DNA from: JAJZNI01 sp035624785
GTDB taxonomy: Bacteria > Chloroflexota > Dormibacteria > Aeolococcales > Aeolococcaceae
DNA length: 64,000 bases
Direction: 5' to 3'
NCBI GenBank assembly: GCA_035624785.1
Contig: DASPQV010000023.1
Location: 9,299 to 73,298, forward strand
In this document: piece after piece, positions 60,880 to 64,000 of the stretch
How positions within the stretch are numbered: position 1 is the first letter of the stretch
How the letters are laid out: every line of letters starts with the position of its first letter
Translations under genes and position numbers: made by a program
The notes under the pieces: generated by a model
What the model was told of the DNA's origin: nothing
Databases searched by the model: none
Seen by the model: the letters and a program-made list of their open reading frames with translations, nothing else

Positions 60880-62112
60880 TCAACCGACCCGCAGGAGTGG
60901 GTCGTCGGCCGTCCCGGCCCTGACCGCCTCCAGGGCGAGGGTGATCGCCCCGATCATCTCGGCTCGCTCCTGCAGGCCGCTGGGAACGATCTCAGCGGCT
61001 CGGGCGGCCGCCGGCACCGCTCGCTGGGCGACAGTCTCGCGCATGGGCCCCAGGATCACCTCACCGGCCTGGAAGATCACGCCCGCCAGGATCACCCGCT
61101 CCGGGCTCAGCAGGTTGCAGAGATCCGAGACGACGGCGCCAAGAGCGTGGCCCGCCTCGGCGAGGGCCCGAATGCAACGCCCGTCACGCCGCCTCGCCAG
61201 CTCGATCACCCTCACGACATCCAGATCCTCGCCATAGACGGTGCGGAGCAGCTCCAGGAAGCCGGGGGCGCCGACGATCGCGTCGACGCAGCCCCGATTG
61301 CCGCAGCGACAGATGCGGCCGGAGGGGTCGACCGTCATGTGGCCGATCTCGCCGGCGGTCCCGGTCGTGCCGTGATAGACGCGGCCGTCGATCACCAGGC
61401 CAGCCCCGACCCCGGTGGCGACGTTGATGTAGATGAAATTCGTGTAGCCACGGCCGGCACCCTGGCGGAGCTCGCCGAGGGCGCCGAGGTTCGCGTCGTT
61501 GTCCAGCACCACGGGCCGGCCGAAAACGTCGTGAATCGTGGCGTGCGGGTCCAGCTCCGCCCAGCGATGGAGGATGCCATGCCAGCCGACGCGCCCGGCG
61601 ATCACGTCGATCGGAGCCGGCAGGCCAACGCCGACCTGGAGGAGGTCGTCAGGGCGCACCCCGGCCCTGGCCATCAGGCGGCTCGCCATCGCCCAGGCCT
61701 CGCTGCAGCTCTCCGTCGCCCCCAGGTCCGGGGGGAGGACTCGCTCCTCATCGCCCAGGACCCGGCCGTTGAGATCGGCGATGCCGACCCGCACGTGGCG
61801 GTGACCGAAGTCGACCCCGATCACCGCATTGGTCGACCGGCCGATGACGGCCTCCAGGCAGGCTCGGCCGTTGCGCGGCCGCTCGGTGCTCCGCACCAGA
61901 CCCCGGCGGCGGAGCTCGCCGACCAGGTTGGAGACCGTCGCACGCGACAGCTGGGTGCGCCGCGCCACCTCGGCCTGGCTGACGCCTCCGTCGTCGCGGA
62001 TGACCGACAGGATCCTGCGGAGGTTGCTCTCACGGAGGGCCCGGAGGGCCCCGCCGGGGCGCGCTGGGGACGGACCGCCCGCTCGCCAGTGCTCGGTGGC
62101 TTCGTCAGACAT
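60880..62112 (-). CDS. ROK-family transcriptional regulator (XylR/NagC-like)
   Basis: This 410-residue protein has an N-terminal MarR-type winged helix (NLRRILSVIRDDGGVSQAEVARRTQLSRATVSNLVGEL). A ROK domain follows with DFGHRHVRVGIADL, VVLDNDANLGALGEL, GTAGEIGHMTVDPSG, and a zinc motif CRCGNRGCVDAI. It probably represses the divergent binding-protein operon and is released by a sugar. The ATG at 62112 is chosen over the longer frame because homology starts there. The palindrome at 62241 is its likely operator. Confidence 0.92.
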   Translation of the reverse strand: MSDEATEHWRAGGPSPARPGGALRALRESNLRRILSVIRDDGGVSQAEVARRTQLSRATVSNLVGELRRRGLVRSTERPRNGRACLEAVIGRSTNAVIGVDFGHRHVRVGIADLNGRVLGDEERVLPPDLGATESCSEAWAMASRLMARAGVRPDDLLQVGVGLPAPIDVIAGRVGWHGILHRWAELDPHATIHDVFGRPVVLDNDANLGALGELRQGAGRGYTNFIYINVATGVGAGLVIDGRVYHGTTGTAGEIGHMTVDPSGRICRCGNRGCVDAIVGAPGFLELLRTVYGEDLDVVRVIELARRRDGRCIRALAEAGHALGAVVSDLCNLLSPERVILAGVIFQAGEVILGPMRETVAQRAVPAAARAAEIVPSGLQERAEMIGAITLALEAVRAGTADDPLLRVG

Positions 62113-62240
62113 TGAATGCGCCCGTGTCCCCTGCGGCGGCACCACCCCCCGATGTGGGGCAGGGGTTGGATCGGCGTGAAGCGTAACCGAGCGCGAGCCA
62201 CGGGGGCAACCGCGTCGATTTGTTCTAAGTTTTTACAGGC

Positions 62241-62278
62241 TCACCCTAGTGGGTGAAGTTTCTGTCCAAAGGTTGACA
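62241..62278 (+). promoter_or_regulatory. divergent control region: ROK operator and binding-protein promoter
   Basis: TCACCCTAGTGGGTGA at 62241-62256 is a perfect 6-4-6 palindrome. TTGACA at 62273-62278 is a -35 followed after 18 bases by CACACT, a weak -10, for the sugar-binding gene. The AT-rich run TTCTAAGTTTTTACAG just before it may contain the repressor's own promoter. Confidence 0.5.
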
Positions 62279-62413
62279 ACCGGCTTGGGCCCCCGCCACA
62301 CTCCGCTGCGGGTCGCCTGAGAGCGGCCGAGAGGCCCTGTGGGCGAGCCCGTACCACCGTGCAGCCGGCGGTCCGGGGTGCGGGAATCAGCAGGTCCGGC
62401 TGGGAGGTACCGC

Positions 62414-63727
62414 ATGAACATGGCAGGAAAAGTGGGGCAGGGCCACGGGCGGCGAGCCGCCTGGGTGCTGGTGGCGGGGACGGCCCTGGTGGCTGCGGCC
62501 TGCGGCTCCACCTCGGCGCCATCCTCGTCCTCCTCCTCCGCGGCGGCCACGCCCACGCCGAGCAGCGCCGCCACCGCTCCCAGCGTCCCGTCGGTGGATG
62601 TCACCACCTTCACCTCCGACATCGGCGCCACGATGTCGCAGTTCAAGGCGTTCACCCAGTACGCGACCAAGGGGGCTGACAGCCTGCAGGTGGGCGTGAT
62701 CCTGCCCGACACCACCTCGTCGACACGGTACGTGGACTTTGACGCCCCGTATCTCACGACGGCTTTCGGTGACGCCGGGTACACCCAGGCCCAGTTCAAG
62801 ATCGACAACGCCCAGGGCAACGACGGCACCGAGATCGCCGATGCCCAGGCGGACCTCGCTCTCGGCGCCAAGGTTCTGGTCATGGACCCGCTGGACGGCA
62901 CCACCGGAGATGCGATCCAGTCCCTGGTCGCGGCGCACCCCGGGGTCCAGCTGATCAGCTACGACCGGGCCACCTTCCAGGGCACCAGCACCTACTACGT
63001 CAGCTTCGACAATGAGAAGGTCGGCGAGCTGATCGGCAAGGGCGAGCAGGCCTGCATCCAGTCCTGGGGCATCTCCACCCCGATGATCTACGAGCTGGAC
63101 GGCGGCGTGGACACCGATCCGAACGCCATCTCCTTCGCCTCGGGCTACAACAACATCCTCTGGGGCCAGGAGAAGCAGGGGCTCGCCGCCGGGACCACCA
63201 ACAGCGGCGCCACCCTGCTCAAGGAGGACTACGCCGCAGGCTGGAACAACACCACCGGTGGCACGGTATTCCAGTCCTTCTACGAGGCCAACAAGAGCAA
63301 GGTCAATGCCACGGTCGAGGCCAACGACGGGCTGGCCAACGCGGTGATCACCGACCTCAAGGGTGACGGCGTCGCCGCCAAGACCATCCCGACCACCGGC
63401 CAGGACGCGACGCTTCAGGGCATGGAGAACATCCTCACCAACTGGCAGTGCGGCTCGGTCTACAAGCCGATCTACCTCGAGGCCCAGGATGCTGTCGCCC
63501 TCGCCACCATCCTGCTGGGGGGTGGCACCCCTCCAGCCGCTCTTCTCAACGGGAAGACCACCGATCCGGCCAACGCCAGCATCACCGAGCCCGCGTCGCT
63601 GCTCACCGCGACCTGGGTCAACGCCTCCAACATGGAGTCCACGGTGATCAAGGACGGCTTCATCTCCGCATCCACACTCTGCACCGCTGTCGGGGCCAGC
63701 ATCTGCTCGGCTGCCGGCATCTCCTGA
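62414..63727 (+). CDS. sugar ABC transporter substrate-binding lipoprotein (xylose-type)
   Basis: This 437-residue secreted lipoprotein opens with a basic signal and the lipobox VAAACGS. A periplasmic-binding-protein domain follows from about residue 85, with LQVGVILPDTTSSTRYVDFDA and YDRATFQGTSTYYVSFDNEKVGELIGKG. The latter resembles XylF-type D-xylose binding proteins. It stands divergent from the ROK regulator with a GGGAGG Shine-Dalgarno site before ATG 62414. A stem-loop follows, then the ATPase gene. The likely ligand is xylose or a related pentose, by similarity. Confidence 0.92.
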   Translation: MNMAGKVGQGHGRRAAWVLVAGTALVAAACGSTSAPSSSSSSAAATPTPSSAATAPSVPSVDVTTFTSDIGATMSQFKAFTQYATKGADSLQVGVILPDTTSSTRYVDFDAPYLTTAFGDAGYTQAQFKIDNAQGNDGTEIADAQADLALGAKVLVMDPLDGTTGDAIQSLVAAHPGVQLISYDRATFQGTSTYYVSFDNEKVGELIGKGEQACIQSWGISTPMIYELDGGVDTDPNAISFASGYNNILWGQEKQGLAAGTTNSGATLLKEDYAAGWNNTTGGTVFQSFYEANKSKVNATVEANDGLANAVITDLKGDGVAAKTIPTTGQDATLQGMENILTNWQCGSVYKPIYLEAQDAVALATILLGGGTPPAALLNGKTTDPANASITEPASLLTATWVNASNMESTVIKDGFISASTLCTAVGASICSAAGIS

Positions 63728-63766
63728 TGGGCTGAGGGTAGCCCTTCCCTAAGTTCCCAGCCGATC

Positions 63767-63796
63767 GACGGGCCGCCCCTCGCGGGGCGGCCCGTC
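63767..63796 (+). terminator. stem-loop between the binding-protein and ATPase genes
   Basis: GACGGGCCGCCCC pairs perfectly with GGGGCGGCCCGTC around a TCGC loop (13 bp). No T-run follows, so it is more likely an RNA-stabilising or attenuating stem that lets the binding protein be made in excess, as in other sugar ABC operons. Confidence 0.65.
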
Positions 63797-63848
63797 CCGT
63801 AGGGGACTGGGCAGCAGCGGGGCTCGGTGTCATGATGCAGCCCTCGAG

Positions 63849-64000
63849 ATGACTGAGAACGGGTCGGCCGCCGCCAGTTCCGCAGCCGCCGCCGCGGGGG
63901 AGCCGCTGCTGAAGCTGCGTGGGATCGACAAGCACTTCGGGGCGGTGCAGGCGCTGTACCAGGTGGACCTGGACCTGCCGGCGGGGCAGGTGACCGGGCT
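63849..64000 (+). CDS. ABC transporter ATP-binding protein, sugar type (partial, runs off the window)
   Basis: ATG 63849 opens a frame with an Ala/Ser-rich start and then LLKLRGIDKHFGAVQALYQV, followed by DLDLPAGQVTG, the beginning of a sugar ABC ATPase just before its Walker A. The window ends before any catalytic motif. It follows the binding-protein gene by 121 bases on the same strand and is probably the XylG/RbsA-like component of the same importer. Confidence 0.85.
   Translation, partial: MTENGSAAASSAAAAAGEPLLKLRGIDKHFGAVQALYQVDLDLPAGQVTG

Overview
This is a GC-rich (roughly 70% by eye) bacterial chromosome segment with short intergenic gaps and housekeeping genes throughout. There is no rRNA, CRISPR array, insertion sequence or prophage. 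Three lineage hints stand out. First, there is a coenzyme F420 block (cofD, cofE, cofC) with a stand-alone cofE, plus a deazaflavin-dependent nitroreductase-type enzyme. Second, there are two proteins of the mycothiol-dependent isomerase / DinB-like group. Third, many genes have a TANNNT box 6 to 11 nt before the start codon, the layout of leaderless mRNAs. Together these fit Actinomycetota or a soil Chloroflexota/Dormibacterota-like lineage. That assignment is inference, because there is no rRNA or marker tree to settle it.

Layout. 1-5.2 kb: a DedA membrane protein, an ABC-2 exporter pair, and an unknown pair (a zinc-ribbon protein followed by a Gly/Met-rich protein). 5.3-19.8 kb: an accessory mix of a polytopic membrane protein, an F420-type enzyme, LysE and DMT transporters, a cupin, a GNAT, an aldo/keto reductase, a threonine-aldolase-like enzyme, VOC, YjbR and YciI proteins, a broken methyltransferase, and an ArsR-CDF metal-efflux operon next to tRNA-Gln. 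20.1-41.6 kb: the housekeeping core glmU-prs-CBS protein-SRPBCC-recO-glyQS, then, after an insertion of about 7 kb, ppdK-dnaG-rpoD. This resembles the recO-gly-dnaG-rpoD neighbourhood known from other phyla. A five-copy 52-bp tandem repeat lies directly in front of glyQS. 41.7-46.6 kb: tRNA-Asn, then a DUF4234 protein, an orphan ParA ATPase, a tail-anchored small protein and an alpha/beta hydrolase packed together, followed by RadC and a DUF3501 protein. 46.6-47.7 kb: a degraded stretch with an HNH-nuclease remnant and a small lipoprotein.

47.8-59.7 kb: two AAA+ metal-chelatase-type genes (one fused to a VWA domain, one stand-alone) flank an ABC pair, an SDR, a ROK protein, a chemoreceptor and the F420 genes. 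59.8-64 kb: a sugar module with an aldose 1-epimerase, a ROK-family repressor, and a divergently transcribed xylose-type ABC operon (binding protein, then the start of its ATPase, cut by the window edge).

Most start codons were chosen from overlap with the upstream gene, a Shine-Dalgarno sequence, or the leaderless -10 pattern. Where these disagree, the entry says so. Nothing in the window is a proven new system. The best leads are the zinc-ribbon / Gly-Met pair, the DUF4234-ParA-tail-anchor cluster, the paired chelatase genes without a large subunit, the 430-residue N-terminal extension of RpoD, and the hairpin repeat that runs into the glyQS promoter.
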